This document shows, one piece after another, positions 26,449 to 34,507 of a stretch of DNA of 64,000 bases (position 1 is its first letter; every line of letters starts with the position of its first letter). Source of the stretch: Bacillota bacterium. GTDB taxonomy: Bacteria; Bacillota; Clostridia; Peptostreptococcales; Acidaminobacteraceae. Under the pieces are notes generated by a model. That model was not told the DNA's origin. It worked only from the letters and a program-made list of their open reading frames with translations, and ran no database searches. The position numbers and the translations under genes were made by a program. The stretch covers positions 186,001 through 250,000 of the forward strand of contig JAIUOA010000003.1 of the NCBI GenBank assembly GCA_020161295.1, given 5' to 3'.

Positions 26449-26892
26449 TTAGAATGGAACGTCATCATCGTCTTCAATAGACTGAAAATCTTCAAAATTT
26501 CCTGCGCCAAAACTAAAATCGTCGTTTTTGCCGCCTGATGACTGTGATTTTTCTCCCCATTCGAGGAATTCAACTCGATTCGCAAGTACTTCAGTCGTAT
26601 AACGTGTCTCACCAGTATTCGATTTATAAGTACTGGTTTGAATTGAACCTTGTATTGCAACGAGTTTGCCTTTTGCTAAATATTGCGAGCAATTCTCAGC
26701 CTGTTTTCCCCAAACGACGATTCTAATAAAATCTGCCGTTGGTCTTCCTTGGCTTTCGAATTCCTGTTTCTTTTCCCGCGTCAATCCTTTGTCGATTGCC
26801 ATCGTAAAATTGGCGACTGCCATCCCACTACCTGGGACAAATCTGAGTTCTGGGTCTCTCGCTAAACGCCCGATTAATACAACACTATTCAT
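26449..26892 (-). CDS. ssb: Single-stranded DNA-binding protein
   Basis: 147 aa. OB-fold N-terminal 105 residues starting M-N-S-V-V-L-I-G-R-L-A-R-D-P-E-L-R, with the usual aromatic/basic positions, a Ser/Gly-rich linker, and the acidic tip D-D-D-V-P-F that recruits replication and repair proteins. Essential at the fork as a tetramer. Lies between rpsF and rpsR as in most Firmicutes. Confidence 0.98.
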   Translation of the reverse strand: MNSVVLIGRLARDPELRFVPGSGMAVANFTMAIDKGLTREKKQEFESQGRPTADFIRIVVWGKQAENCSQYLAKGKLVAIQGSIQTSTYKSNTGETRYTTEVLANRVEFLEWGEKSQSSGGKNDDFSFGAGNFEDFQSIEDDDDVPF

Positions 26893-26912
26893 TAATGAGC
26901 CCCCATAATCAA

Positions 26913-27200
26913 TTATTTTTCGTCTAAATTTACGATGATATAACGGATTACATCGTCAGAAATTTTGAAATTTCTTTCGAGTTCCTTTGGAAGCGTAGGG
27001 TTAGCTTTAAAGTTCACTAATACATAGTAGCCGTCTCTGATCTTTTCGATCTCGTAAGCAAGCTTTCTGTTGCCCCACTCTTCAACTTTTTCTATTTCAC
27101 CATCAGCAGCGATAATTCCTTTGAATCTCTCAACTGTCTCAACTCTTTTTTCTTCTTCGAGTGATGGTCTTAAAATAAAAATAGCCTCATAATTTCTCAT
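26913..27200 (-). CDS. rpsF: Ribosomal protein bS6
   Basis: 95 aa from the ATG at 27200, which follows GGGAGG by seven bases; the longer open frame extends through the leader hairpin and has no ribosome site. Residues M-R-N-Y-E-A-I-F-I-L-R-P-S-L and W-G-N-R-K-L-A-Y-E-I-E-K-I-R-D-G-Y-Y-V-L-V-N-F are characteristic. First gene of the rpsF-ssb-rpsR operon with a strong promoter upstream. Confidence 0.98.
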   Translation of the reverse strand: MRNYEAIFILRPSLEEEKRVETVERFKGIIAADGEIEKVEEWGNRKLAYEIEKIRDGYYVLVNFKANPTLPKELERNFKISDDVIRYIIVNLDEK

Positions 27201-27226
27201 CTTTACACCTCCCTGTGGACATAATG

Positions 27227-27266
27227 GCCCTTTCTGCAAGGGCAGAGAAGTAGCGACAGGTGTCGC
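27227..27266 (-). other. Two hairpins in the rpsF leader
   Basis: GCCCTT/AAGGGC (27227-27243) and GCGACA/TGTCGC (27253-27266) lie between the promoter and the rpsF ribosome site. Leaders of this operon often carry an S6:S18-binding structure; I could not see its CCG signature here, so only the hairpins are claimed. Confidence 0.5.
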
Positions 27267-27281
27267 ACTTACAACATTAGA

Positions 27282-27310
27282 ATTATATCATCAGTCCTAT
27301 CATATGACAA
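27282..27310 (-). promoter_or_regulatory. Housekeeping-sigma promoter of rpsF-ssb-rpsR
   Basis: TTGTCA, 17 bases, TATAAT on the minus strand. The -10 is perfect and the -35 has five of six bases. It starts just after the stop codon of the DUF951 gene. Confidence 0.85.
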
Positions 27311-27315
27311 GCATT

Positions 27316-27519
27316 TTATTTTGCAATTTTTTCGCCGTTGCGATAAATGTCTTTGATTCTCTTTTCGATCTTAACGCGTGGGATCCAAATCTCTTTCTCG
27401 CACTTCTCGCACTTGATGATAAAGTCCATTCCCACACGAACGATTTTAAATGATGTGCTCCCGCATGGATGCGGTTTCTTAGTCGTGATTTGATCACCAA
27501 CCTCTAATTTTAACGGCAT
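27316..27519 (-). CDS. DUF951 small zinc-ribbon-like protein
   Basis: 67 aa, start ATG with AGGTAGACG upstream. Contains K-P-H-P-C-G near residue 18 and C-E-K-C about residues 36-39, with V-G-M-D-F-I-I-K, the DUF951 pattern. The Cys residues suggest metal binding. Widespread in Firmicutes next to ribosomal-protein genes; role unknown. Three bases separate the upstream stop and this start, so it is co-transcribed with the DUF3343 gene. Confidence 0.85.
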   Translation of the reverse strand: MPLKLEVGDQITTKKPHPCGSTSFKIVRVGMDFIIKCEKCEKEIWIPRVKIEKRIKDIYRNGEKIAK

Positions 27520-27522
27520 CGT

Positions 27523-27789
27523 CTACCTCCAAACAAGTGGTATAATTTGTCTACCAGAAGGGTTATTCACCACTTTAATCAGTTGCAACCCCGTTTTATC
27601 CTCGTCAGCTAAATCGACTAAGATCGCCTCTAAATCATCCGTTTCGAATTTTAATGACAAACCACAGCTGGCACTGACTTCACGAAGTGTCGGTATCATT
27701 TCTATTGCAAAATTTGAGATGAGCCTCTTTTCAAAATGAATCGCTTGGTGTGTAGAAGAAAAAGCGATTATCACGAAATCCTGATTCAT
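27523..27789 (-). CDS. DUF3343 protein, putative Se/S carrier
   Basis: 88 aa from the ATG at 27789 (AAAGGAAG upstream); six extra codons of frame lack a site. It shows the family pattern: an N-terminal strand V-I-I-A-F-S-S-T-H-Q-A-I-H-F-E, I-P-T-L-R-E-V-S-A-S-C-G-L-S-L-K-F with one conserved Cys. That Cys is thought to carry sulfur or selenium. It lies immediately after a YedF-type gene, a recurring partner in selenium-using anaerobes. Selenium use by this organism is therefore suggested but not shown; no selD or selA is in the window. Confidence 0.8.
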   Translation of the reverse strand: MNQDFVIIAFSSTHQAIHFEKRLISNFAIEMIPTLREVSASCGLSLKFETDDLEAILVDLADEDKTGLQLIKVVNNPSGRQIIPLVWR

Positions 27790-27823
27790 GGTTCTTCCTT
27801 TCATCATACTGCGTTTTAAGTTC

Positions 27824-28420
27824 TTATAATGTAATGGTATTATTGGCCTCGTTCATAAGCTCTACGATCGTGTACATGTTGGAAACGACACCCACTTGTA
27901 GCATTTCCTTAACGCCATAATAATCGAGGCAGGTACCACAGCTGTGTACTTCTGTCCCAAACTCCGTCAATTTCTTTAAATGGTCAATCACTTGCGGTTG
28001 AAGGGTCGTTAATTTGACACCTGAGTTCACAAAGATGATCGCTTTCGGATAAGGCTCCGATTCCGTGAGTGAATAAAAGTAGCTCTTAATCAGAATCTCG
28101 CCTAACTCCCTGCTTCCTTCTCCCAGAGTGTCTTTGCCTACGAAAATCACGAGGTTTGCTAAGTCAGGGCGTTTCTGTACGGTCTCTTCTGACGATTGGG
28201 CATAAGCACCTTTAAAGATACTTATTTCGAAGTTGCCATCAACTTCTGAAACACAGTAATGTAACTTAAGGCTTTTTGCCAAACGGGATACATTTTCCTT
28301 CGCAGCATTATTGTCGACGATCGTTATGATGTTACCTTCGTTTATGCCTTCTAACGCCTTTTTGGTTTCGATTACAGGTTTAGGACATGCTAAGCCTCTT
28401 GCATCAATCTTGACTTCCAT
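27824..28420 (-). CDS. yedF: YedF-type selenium-metabolism sulfurtransferase-like protein
   Basis: 198 aa with two domains. Residues 1-70 are a TusA/SirA-like domain with the C-P-K-P motif (D-A-R-G-L-A-C-P-K-P-V), the persulfide-carrying cysteine. Residues about 90-198 are a DsrE-like domain with V-N-S-G-V-K-L-T and H-S-C-G-T-C-L-D-Y-Y-G near residue 165, whose cysteines may also be redox-active. This two-domain layout matches the YedF family linked to selenium metabolism. Operon with cvpA upstream and the DUF3343 gene downstream. Confidence 0.85.
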   Translation of the reverse strand: MEVKIDARGLACPKPVIETKKALEGINEGNIITIVDNNAAKENVSRLAKSLKLHYCVSEVDGNFEISIFKGAYAQSSEETVQKRPDLANLVIFVGKDTLGEGSRELGEILIKSYFYSLTESEPYPKAIIFVNSGVKLTTLQPQVIDHLKKLTEFGTEVHSCGTCLDYYGVKEMLQVGVVSNMYTIVELMNEANNTITL

Positions 28421-28435
28421 AAAAAACTCCTTTTA

Positions 28436-29152
28436 TTAAACTGGACCATTTGTTATAAGCTGATTAAACAAATACTTGAGAATATTGTATTTATAGAAAT
28501 AAATGGCAAACTGTGACGTCTCAATAGAGGCAATTACCTTTTGAACCCACGGGAACGCCCTCAGAAATAGAAGCATCGACATGACGAAATAAACACTGAC
28601 GACGCCGATCAAGGCACCTAGCATCAACCCGCCACCATGATTCAGTTCCTTGATAATGGGGAGTTTCGACAAGTATTTTCCAATCACTTGAACAAAACTG
28701 AGTAAAGACAAAATAATCAAAACAAGTACGAGGAAACCCAAACCATATAGCACCATTTGACTCATATGTACGGTAACCTCTTCAACAAAATCTGCCGTAG
28801 TCGCAATCATTTTTTGGGCGATACCCTCCATGATTCGACCTGCAAACTCATCTGGAAGCTTTAAAGAGACAACGGCTTCGTTCATTTGACCTGGTGTCAG
28901 CGAAGCACTGCTATCACGTTGATACTGAAAAAGATCATAGACATAATTTCTCACATGCTTTTGAATCTTTTCGGTCGGATCGCCGAAAATTCCCATCATC
29001 ACGTTAGTGAAATCGATATAGAATAACCTAGCGATTAACAGTGAGGCAATCCCTTTCACAAATTCAATCCCTGCGACGATGAACCCTTTTTTCCATCCAT
29101 ATACTGTACAGCCAATGACGATTGCAACGGTTGCAATATCCGTCCAGTTCAT
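28436..29152 (-). CDS. cvpA: CvpA-family membrane protein
   Basis: 238 aa. W-T-D-I-A-T-V-A-I-V-I-G-C-T-V-Y-G-W-K-K-G-F at the start is the CvpA opening; helices at about 5-25, 28-45, 130-155 and 175-200 with a polar insert between the second and third. CvpA/colicin V production proteins are inner-membrane proteins of unsettled function. GGAGG precedes the ATG. Located between a beta-propeller-like gene and yedF. Confidence 0.85.
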   Translation of the reverse strand: MNWTDIATVAIVIGCTVYGWKKGFIVAGIEFVKGIASLLIARLFYIDFTNVMMGIFGDPTEKIQKHVRNYVYDLFQYQRDSSASLTPGQMNEAVVSLKLPDEFAGRIMEGIAQKMIATTADFVEEVTVHMSQMVLYGLGFLVLVLIILSLLSFVQVIGKYLSKLPIIKELNHGGGLMLGALIGVVSVYFVMSMLLFLRAFPWVQKVIASIETSQFAIYFYKYNILKYLFNQLITNGPV

Positions 29153-29166
29153 TTGTTCCTCCTGGA

Positions 29167-30261
29167 TTACTTTTTCATATAAACATCTAAATGATTGATG
29201 TATTCAATTGCAAAACTCTCAGAACCCAGCATATGAACTGCTCTTATGGTTTCGCTACCTTTATAGGTCTCTAGTACTTTACCTGTTGTATCGACTATTG
29301 CCACGTTTTCTTCATTATATAATAGAAGATTCTTTCCAATCGTCATCAAACCATTTATCGGGTTGAATTTTGTTTTAAATTCTTTTACCGTCTTCGCTTC
29401 ACGATCTAACGCAACAATACGGTCCGTCGCTTCAAGCACATCTGTCGTTTGCTGCTTCAAATAGATCCATGTTGGTTCCGAAAGCTCGAATCCGCCTATG
29501 GTTTGTTCCATAGGATATTCATTCTGAAGCTTTCCAGTAAAATCATAAAGCTTATAGCCATCATCTACCAACACGGCAATTTGCTGATCATAGAGCTTCA
29601 TGTCATAAGCGATTTCCTGCTCGATGTTACTGCCACTAATGATATTACCATTGAAAGAAGCTAGAACGAGTTTGGAATTAAAAGATTTCTGGTTCAAATC
29701 CAAAATCAAAATAGCGATATTCTGTTTGGCCACATCCACATCAAAATCTATGATCTTTCCCTTCGGCAGCTGCGTGCTACAAAGCGTTTTTAACTTCTTA
29801 TCCAGTAATATAAACTCATTATCCGTTTTCAGAACGCCAATGTAACCATCATCGAAGCATTTGATGGACTCAATTGCGCCTAAAGCAAATCGCTTTTCAG
29901 TGATTTCCCCTTTTTTATTAAGGATAAATAAATCTCCAGCCTTTTTCTCTGCCAATACAAATTCGCTTTTATAAGAAGAAATGCTGACATTTTTTGAAGA
30001 TACTGTTTTTTCCCACAGCAATGTCCCTTCTTTTGAAAGGTACTGTACCTTTTCCCTGCCGACGATAATAAAAGCCTCATCAGTGGTCATAATCTGTGCA
30101 CGATGCTCAAAGTCATTATTTAAATTAAAATAGACTGCGTTCACATGCTTATAATCAGTATCCAAGAGTTTTGTCGCCTGTGACATTATGTTTTCGAACT
30201 GCATTACGAAAAAGATGGACAATAGCAATACAAGCCAAGATAGGCCCTTTCGCTTCATCAT
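29167..30261 (-). CDS. Membrane-anchored beta-propeller-like protein (DUF5711-like)
   Basis: 364 aa from the ATG at 30261, nine bases after AAGG; a GTG two codons earlier is only three bases from that site. One N-terminal hydrophobic helix (about 6-25) without a clear cleavage site, then repeated short beta-blades of the form F-x-L-x-x-K-x-G-x-(I/L) (e.g. V-Q-Y-L-S-K-E-G-T-L-L-W-E, F-I-L-N-K-K-G-E-I, Y-K-L-Y-D-F-T-G-K-L), as in PQQ/DUF5711 propellers. Probably a surface-exposed, membrane-tethered binding protein. DUF5711 proteins next to cvpA are a clostridial theme; assignment by recall. Confidence 0.65.
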   Translation of the reverse strand: MMKRKGLSWLVLLLSIFFVMQFENIMSQATKLLDTDYKHVNAVYFNLNNDFEHRAQIMTTDEAFIIVGREKVQYLSKEGTLLWEKTVSSKNVSISSYKSEFVLAEKKAGDLFILNKKGEITEKRFALGAIESIKCFDDGYIGVLKTDNEFILLDKKLKTLCSTQLPKGKIIDFDVDVAKQNIAILILDLNQKSFNSKLVLASFNGNIISGSNIEQEIAYDMKLYDQQIAVLVDDGYKLYDFTGKLQNEYPMEQTIGGFELSEPTWIYLKQQTTDVLEATDRIVALDREAKTVKEFKTKFNPINGLMTIGKNLLLYNEENVAIVDTTGKVLETYKGSETIRAVHMLGSESFAIEYINHLDVYMKK

Positions 30262-30272
30262 ACACACACACC

Positions 30273-31415
30273 TTAATCTGCGATTTTTTTCGGAGGTTTT
30301 TCTCCAAAGTATAGATAGAAATAGGTTTTAATGCGACCATTATAAAGTTTCCGATTTTTAGTGGCATCTGAACCGAACGCCTTCTCGAAATCCTCATAAG
30401 ATGTAATGACATACTTAGACCACGTTTTGTAAGGTGCAAATACCTTCCCCATAAGCGTATAAAGCTTACGCACTTCTTCTAGCTCATTTAATCGCTCACC
30501 ATAAGGAGGGTTACAAATAATAGTGCCATACTGATACTTCGTACTAAAATCCTTAACATCTCTCACTTGAAAATGCACGATATCATCGACACCAGCAACC
30601 TCTGCATTATGTCTCGCGATCCCAATACTTCTTTTATCAATATCATAGCCTTCTATCAAAATGTCGACATCCTGCTTTATCGATTCAAAAGCTTCTTTTT
30701 TAGCCACTTTCCAGACATCGGCTGGTATAAAGGTCCACTTCTCCGAATCGAAATTACGGTTAAGTCCTGGCGCGATGTTTTTAGCCATCATAGCCGCTTC
30801 GATGACGATAGTACCTGAACCACAGAAAGGATCAATTAAGTGGATTTTGGGCTGCCATTTGCTCACCAGCAAGAGACCAGCTGCAAGTGTCTCCTTTAAA
30901 GGCGCTTCATTTCCAAGCTCCCTATATCCTCTTTTATGGAGTCCTTTCCCAGATGTGTCGATGGCGACCGTGACTTCATCCTTCAAAATCGAAACTGTAA
31001 TGGCATAAGTTTCCGCAGTTTCCTTAAACCACTCAACTTTATATAAGTTCGTCAATCGCTTTACGATGGCACGTTTACTGATACTTTGAATGTCAGATAA
31101 ACTGAATAACTTAGACTTGACTGATTTCGCATTGACCGGAAAAGTCGCTTCTTTGTGAAGGTAAACCTCCCACGGCAATTTATATATCTGATCAAATAGT
31201 TGCTCAAATGTCGTGGCTTTAAACTGTCCAACCATGATATAAACGCGTTCAGCTGTCCTTAGCCAAAGATTTGCTTTTGCAACACCTAACGCATCGGCAT
31301 CAAACAAAACGCGTCCATTTTCAACAACCACATTTTCATATCCTAAATCTTTAATTTCTTGTCCTACTATTGCTTCCATGCCAAAAACCGCTGTTGCGAT
31401 ACATCTAAACTTCAT
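30273..31415 (-). CDS. THUMP-domain class I RNA methyltransferase (RlmL/YpsC-like)
   Basis: 380 aa. The N-terminal region (about 1-160) is a ferredoxin-like plus THUMP RNA-binding module (M-K-F-R-C-I-A-T-A-V-F-G-M-E-A). The C-terminal half is a SAM methyltransferase with D-P-F-C-G-S-G-T-I-V-I-E-A-A near residue 200 and the catalytic I-I-C-N-P-P-Y-G-E-R-L near residue 300. By architecture it resembles the 23S rRNA guanine-N2 methyltransferase RlmL N-terminal half and Bacillus YpsC. Exact target nucleotide not derivable. First gene of the run that continues with the propeller protein and cvpA. Confidence 0.88.
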   Translation of the reverse strand: MKFRCIATAVFGMEAIVGQEIKDLGYENVVVENGRVLFDADALGVAKANLWLRTAERVYIMVGQFKATTFEQLFDQIYKLPWEVYLHKEATFPVNAKSVKSKLFSLSDIQSISKRAIVKRLTNLYKVEWFKETAETYAITVSILKDEVTVAIDTSGKGLHKRGYRELGNEAPLKETLAAGLLLVSKWQPKIHLIDPFCGSGTIVIEAAMMAKNIAPGLNRNFDSEKWTFIPADVWKVAKKEAFESIKQDVDILIEGYDIDKRSIGIARHNAEVAGVDDIVHFQVRDVKDFSTKYQYGTIICNPPYGERLNELEEVRKLYTLMGKVFAPYKTWSKYVITSYEDFEKAFGSDATKNRKLYNGRIKTYFYLYFGEKPPKKIAD

Positions 31416-31458
31416 AAATCACCTTCCATAACTATACATTCATATTCCATTATATCAC

Positions 31459-31481
31459 AAAAGGGCGCATAGCGCCCTTTT
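31459..31481. terminator. Intrinsic terminator after the pseudo-hybrid kinase gene
   Basis: AAAAGGGCGC-TAT-GCGCCCTTTT on the minus strand, a 10-bp perfect stem nine bases after the stop codon; T-tract comes from the stem itself. Confidence 0.8.
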
Positions 31482-31489
31482 GATAACCA

Positions 31490-33046
31490 TCAAAAATAAT
31501 TCTCTAAAATATGATTGAACTTGCTATCATCAAGCGGTTTAGAATAATACTCATTGAACCCGTAATCTCTCATAAACTCCCGTTCGTTATCAACAAGCTT
31601 ACTGGAAATGGCGATAATCGGTGTTAATCGCATTCTTCGACGTTCAATTTCATCAAACACTTTAAAACCATCACAATCCTCAATAAGGACATTAATAATC
31701 ATCAAATCGGGATCGATTTTAGCAAATTGGGATATTGCCTCGTTCCCAGTGTGTGCAAAATAGATATCGAATTTTTTAAAAACCTCTAATGAAAGCATCG
31801 GCTTATCGTAATCTGCAATCAGTATTCTTTTACGTTCTTTATGGCCAAACGTCTCTGGAAGCTCATTTTTAGGAATCACCTTGTCATAGGTTAAAACCAT
31901 GTCTATATAGAGTTGATCATCAAGACCACTTACCAACTCCAGTGTTCCATTTTGAGAAGCCACCATTTTTTGCGCCATTGAAATACCCAATCCTAACGAA
32001 TACTCTTCAATGGTCTCAAATTGTTGTAATCCGCTATTATTGACGGGTTCTAATATCTTTAATCGCGCCGCTCGCAAATTAGGCGCTTGGATGGAGAGTT
32101 TGAGCACCATTTTTGAATGGGTTTGCATGATGTCAGTCAGTCGAATCTCTAGCATTTCGCCACTGGAAATAAATTGTGCCAGTTCCAACAAATAAGAAAG
32201 GATTAATTTTAACTTGAACACATCCCCAAATAATACATCCGGCAATGTTTCAGTATAGTTCAACCGATAATGACGATTTTCAGAGATCTCCAAAGGGACC
32301 AATACCTGAGTAATGGTTTCCTCAATTAGGCGTCTGACACTAAAGGGCTCCTTTCTACCGAACAATTCACCTGATTCAACTTTTGAAAATAAGAGAAACT
32401 TGTTTAACGTCTCGTATAAACCCTCAGAGTTGATTTTAAGCACCTCCAGATACTCATCCTTAAGTGCTGCATTCTGAGTCTCCCTAAACATTTGAAAATA
32501 ACCGATAAAGGACCGAAGTGGAATCTTCATTGCTTTGCTAAAATCTTGCATGAATGAGGAAAGGTGGTCATACTTTAATTTGAGTTGGTCCCTTTCTAGC
32601 GTCAGCTTTTGAACCTGTTCATTGAGTGTTATGGAAGCTTCATTAACCTTCGCATTCTCAAACGCCATCACTAAGACGTGATTGACTTCATCATTTCTAA
32701 TGAGAGGAATATATCGATAGGATTTCCCATTTTCAAAGTACTCGAAGGGTACTCTTTCATTGAAGGCATTTTGAAGATTACAGTGTTTGCAGACGTCTTG
32801 GCGATTAAATAGCACTTGGTAGCACTTCTGATCGATGAGCTCACCATTGTTGTATAGGCCAAACCGATTGGTCCAAGCAATGTTAAAATCCTTATTGACG
32901 ATAAAAACTGGGATATTCATGTCATCAAGGCAGTCTTTCAAGTCCATTTCGGTTCCAATCGCCGACAAACGCACACGCTCTTTCTCTCTATTCAATTGTT
33001 CAATTTCATGAATCAGAGACTCCCTTGATAATCGATTATAGTCCAT
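31490..33046 (-). CDS. Hybrid histidine-kinase-like protein lacking both phospho-acceptor residues
   Basis: 518 aa from the ATG at 33046 (AGGAGGG three bases upstream). A PAS domain with three cysteines in C-Y-Q-V-L-F ... C-K-H-C (about residues 68-90) is followed by a HisKA-like helix pair, an HATPase-like domain and a C-terminal receiver. The H-box reads F-S-K-A-M-K-I-P-L-R where S-H-E-x-R-T-P-L-N is expected: His is Lys. The N-box Asn is Glu (L-L-E-L-A). In the receiver the acceptor Asp is Asn (L-M-I-I-N-V-L), while Ser and the late Lys (Y-Y-S-K-P-L) remain. Hence no phosphotransfer is expected. It follows the pilus genes in the same direction and may act as a binding scaffold or sensor for them. 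Confidence 0.85.
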   Translation of the reverse strand: MDYNRLSRESLIHEIEQLNREKERVRLSAIGTEMDLKDCLDDMNIPVFIVNKDFNIAWTNRFGLYNNGELIDQKCYQVLFNRQDVCKHCNLQNAFNERVPFEYFENGKSYRYIPLIRNDEVNHVLVMAFENAKVNEASITLNEQVQKLTLERDQLKLKYDHLSSFMQDFSKAMKIPLRSFIGYFQMFRETQNAALKDEYLEVLKINSEGLYETLNKFLLFSKVESGELFGRKEPFSVRRLIEETITQVLVPLEISENRHYRLNYTETLPDVLFGDVFKLKLILSYLLELAQFISSGEMLEIRLTDIMQTHSKMVLKLSIQAPNLRAARLKILEPVNNSGLQQFETIEEYSLGLGISMAQKMVASQNGTLELVSGLDDQLYIDMVLTYDKVIPKNELPETFGHKERKRILIADYDKPMLSLEVFKKFDIYFAHTGNEAISQFAKIDPDLMIINVLIEDCDGFKVFDEIERRRMRLTPIIAISSKLVDNEREFMRDYGFNEYYSKPLDDSKFNHILENYF

Positions 33047-33096
33047 GTTCCCTCCTACTATTACCATCATTATATCAAAGGTCTCACGATAATACA

Positions 33097-33696
33097 CTAT
33101 TCAGGCGATTTTCTTATGACTTCCATTCGATAATTATTTCTTGATTTAATGATGCTTTCCACCACGCGGATTGGTCCTTCAACGACGACATAACTGGGAA
33201 TCGTGTCGGTTCCATCTACAGGTTCTAGCGATTGACTCAGCACGCCCTTGACAGAAACGTCGCCAAGCCTAATCAACTGCTGTTGCTCATCGACACTCAT
33301 AACCGTTACGAATTCGCCATTCTCGATGATGCCACACATCATTTCTTCAGGCGAGAGTTTCAACGTCGTGATTGCATTGCCTTCATCAGGAGAATAGTAG
33401 GCATTCTTCATCAACATACCGTTAGATACAATCACATCCTTCGAAATATTAATTTTCAACACTTGATCTACAAGTGTCACGGGATCTTCAAAGTAGGAAC
33501 TGTTATAGAGCTGTATGGGAATTTCAATCCTATGCAAATCTTCTATGCTAAGCCTGCTTCCTGCCTCCAGATTGCGATTAAATGCGACGACTTCCCTCAT
33601 TTCAACCTCTTGTTCACTTTTAATCGCATTAACTTCAATCCACGTCAAGAATATCCCACACACCACTAAAGTAACCAATAGAATTATTTTTTTCAA
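33097..33696 (-). CDS. SAF-domain protein, CpaB/RcpC-like
   Basis: 199 aa. One N-terminal membrane helix (about 3-21), then E-V-V-A-F-N-R-N-L-E-A-G-S-R-L-S-I-E-D-L, the opening of the SAF (antifreeze-like) fold used by the CpaB/RcpC pilus-assembly proteins and FlgA, and a C-terminal beta-rich part (G-E-F-V-T-V-M-S-V, V-K-G-V-L). Extracytoplasmic, probably guides the Flp pilus through the wall. Nine bases after the neighbouring pilin-like gene. Confidence 0.75.
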   Translation of the reverse strand: MKKIILLVTLVVCGIFLTWIEVNAIKSEQEVEMREVVAFNRNLEAGSRLSIEDLHRIEIPIQLYNSSYFEDPVTLVDQVLKINISKDVIVSNGMLMKNAYYSPDEGNAITTLKLSPEEMMCGIIENGEFVTVMSVDEQQQLIRLGDVSVKGVLSQSLEPVDGTDTIPSYVVVEGPIRVVESIIKSRNNYRMEVIRKSPE

Positions 33697-33704
33697 GTGC
33701 CCCC

Positions 33705-34202
33705 CTAACGGTTTTTTGGTAATACATACTCAAAATCCACATCAACCCATTTGGCAATCTTGTTTACAAATACAATTTTCGTTCGATACTCAAAAGCATA
33801 ACGTATGACGAGCGACTGATGAATGCCCTCAGACTTCAAGGTCAACTCAAGCGCGTGAATCGGTTCGACGACACTTTTTAATCGCATTTCAAAACGCGAC
33901 TTTACCCCCTCATCAAGTAAAATGACACCTTCACTCAAAGCATCTGGGCTTGAATAGAACAACGTGTCTAAAGCTGCCATTTCAGTCTGTGTTCTTACTT
34001 GATCACAGGTCTCTTCGTATAATATGAGCTCCTGTAGCATTAAGTTCATCGGAATCATCAAGAGGACCAAAATAAAGAAAACGCTGATAATTAGTCCTAT
34101 TTCACTTAATCCTTTGTCTTTATAAAACCACTTTTCTTCCGATAAACGTCCGTTTATACGTAAAGGGTAGCGTGGCTGGGCTTCTTTTAAAAAGCGTTTC
34201 AA
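33705..34202 (-). CDS. Pilin-like protein of the Tad locus (third)
   Basis: 165 aa from a TTG at 34202: AGGGGG lies six bases upstream, the same ribosome site as the major pilin candidate (AGGGGGAACGAT-ATG). An ATG frame from 34235 would overlap the preceding gene more and has no site. A 31-residue polar leader ends K-D-K-G, followed by L-S-E-I-G-L-I-I-S and a 20-residue hydrophobic helix, resembling a prepilin-peptidase site with the E-Y-G-L-I motif of Flp pilins, though Glu is at +3. The rest is beta-rich. Probably a TadE/F-type minor pseudopilin. Overlaps the preceding gene by 83 bases. Confidence 0.65.
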   Translation of the reverse strand: MKRFLKEAQPRYPLRINGRLSEEKWFYKDKGLSEIGLIISVFFILVLLMIPMNLMLQELILYEETCDQVRTQTEMAALDTLFYSSPDALSEGVILLDEGVKSRFEMRLKSVVEPIHALELTLKSEGIHQSLVIRYAFEYRTKIVFVNKIAKWVDVDFEYVLPKNR

Positions 34203-34506
34203 ACCGTTCCCCCTCATATATCGCTTCAATTTCAAAGGTCACATTCAACCCTCTAATGGGACTATTCAAACTTGGACAATCGATTTTCACAACGGTCAAA
34301 TTCAACGCCTCAATTTCTTTCAGCATTTTACTAAGATTCTCTGAACTCAGCCCATTTTGTGATTCAGCCAGTAGTGTATAATTCCGACAAATGCTGTTGA
34401 ATTCAAGCTTTAACACCATTGGGATGACTAAATCGAAGGACAATACTATTATAACCATCAGCAAAATGATGATTACTCCCATCACAGCCACTTGTTCAAT
34501 GCCCAT
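34120..34506 (-). CDS. TadE-like pseudopilin (second)
   Basis: 128 aa, starting M-G-I-E-Q-V-A-V-M-G-V-I-I-I-L-L; almost no leader, then one long hydrophobic helix (about 7-33) and a soluble domain with C-R-N-Y and D-C-P. Start ATG is one base after the stop of the preceding pilin gene and has no clear Shine-Dalgarno sequence, so it is probably reached by coupled translation. Size, topology and position suit a TadE-type minor pilin. Sequence alone does not prove the family. Confidence 0.6.
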   Translation of the reverse strand: MGIEQVAVMGVIIILLMVIIVLSFDLVIPMVLKLEFNSICRNYTLLAESQNGLSSENLSKMLKEIEALNLTVVKIDCPSLNSPIRGLNVTFEIEAIYEGERFETLFKRSPATLPFTYKRTFIGRKVVL

Positions 34507-34507
34507 A

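Noticed and set aside
27201..27281. S6:S18-binding leader motif before rpsF
   Set aside because: Hairpins exist, but the CCG signature of that leader family was not seen.
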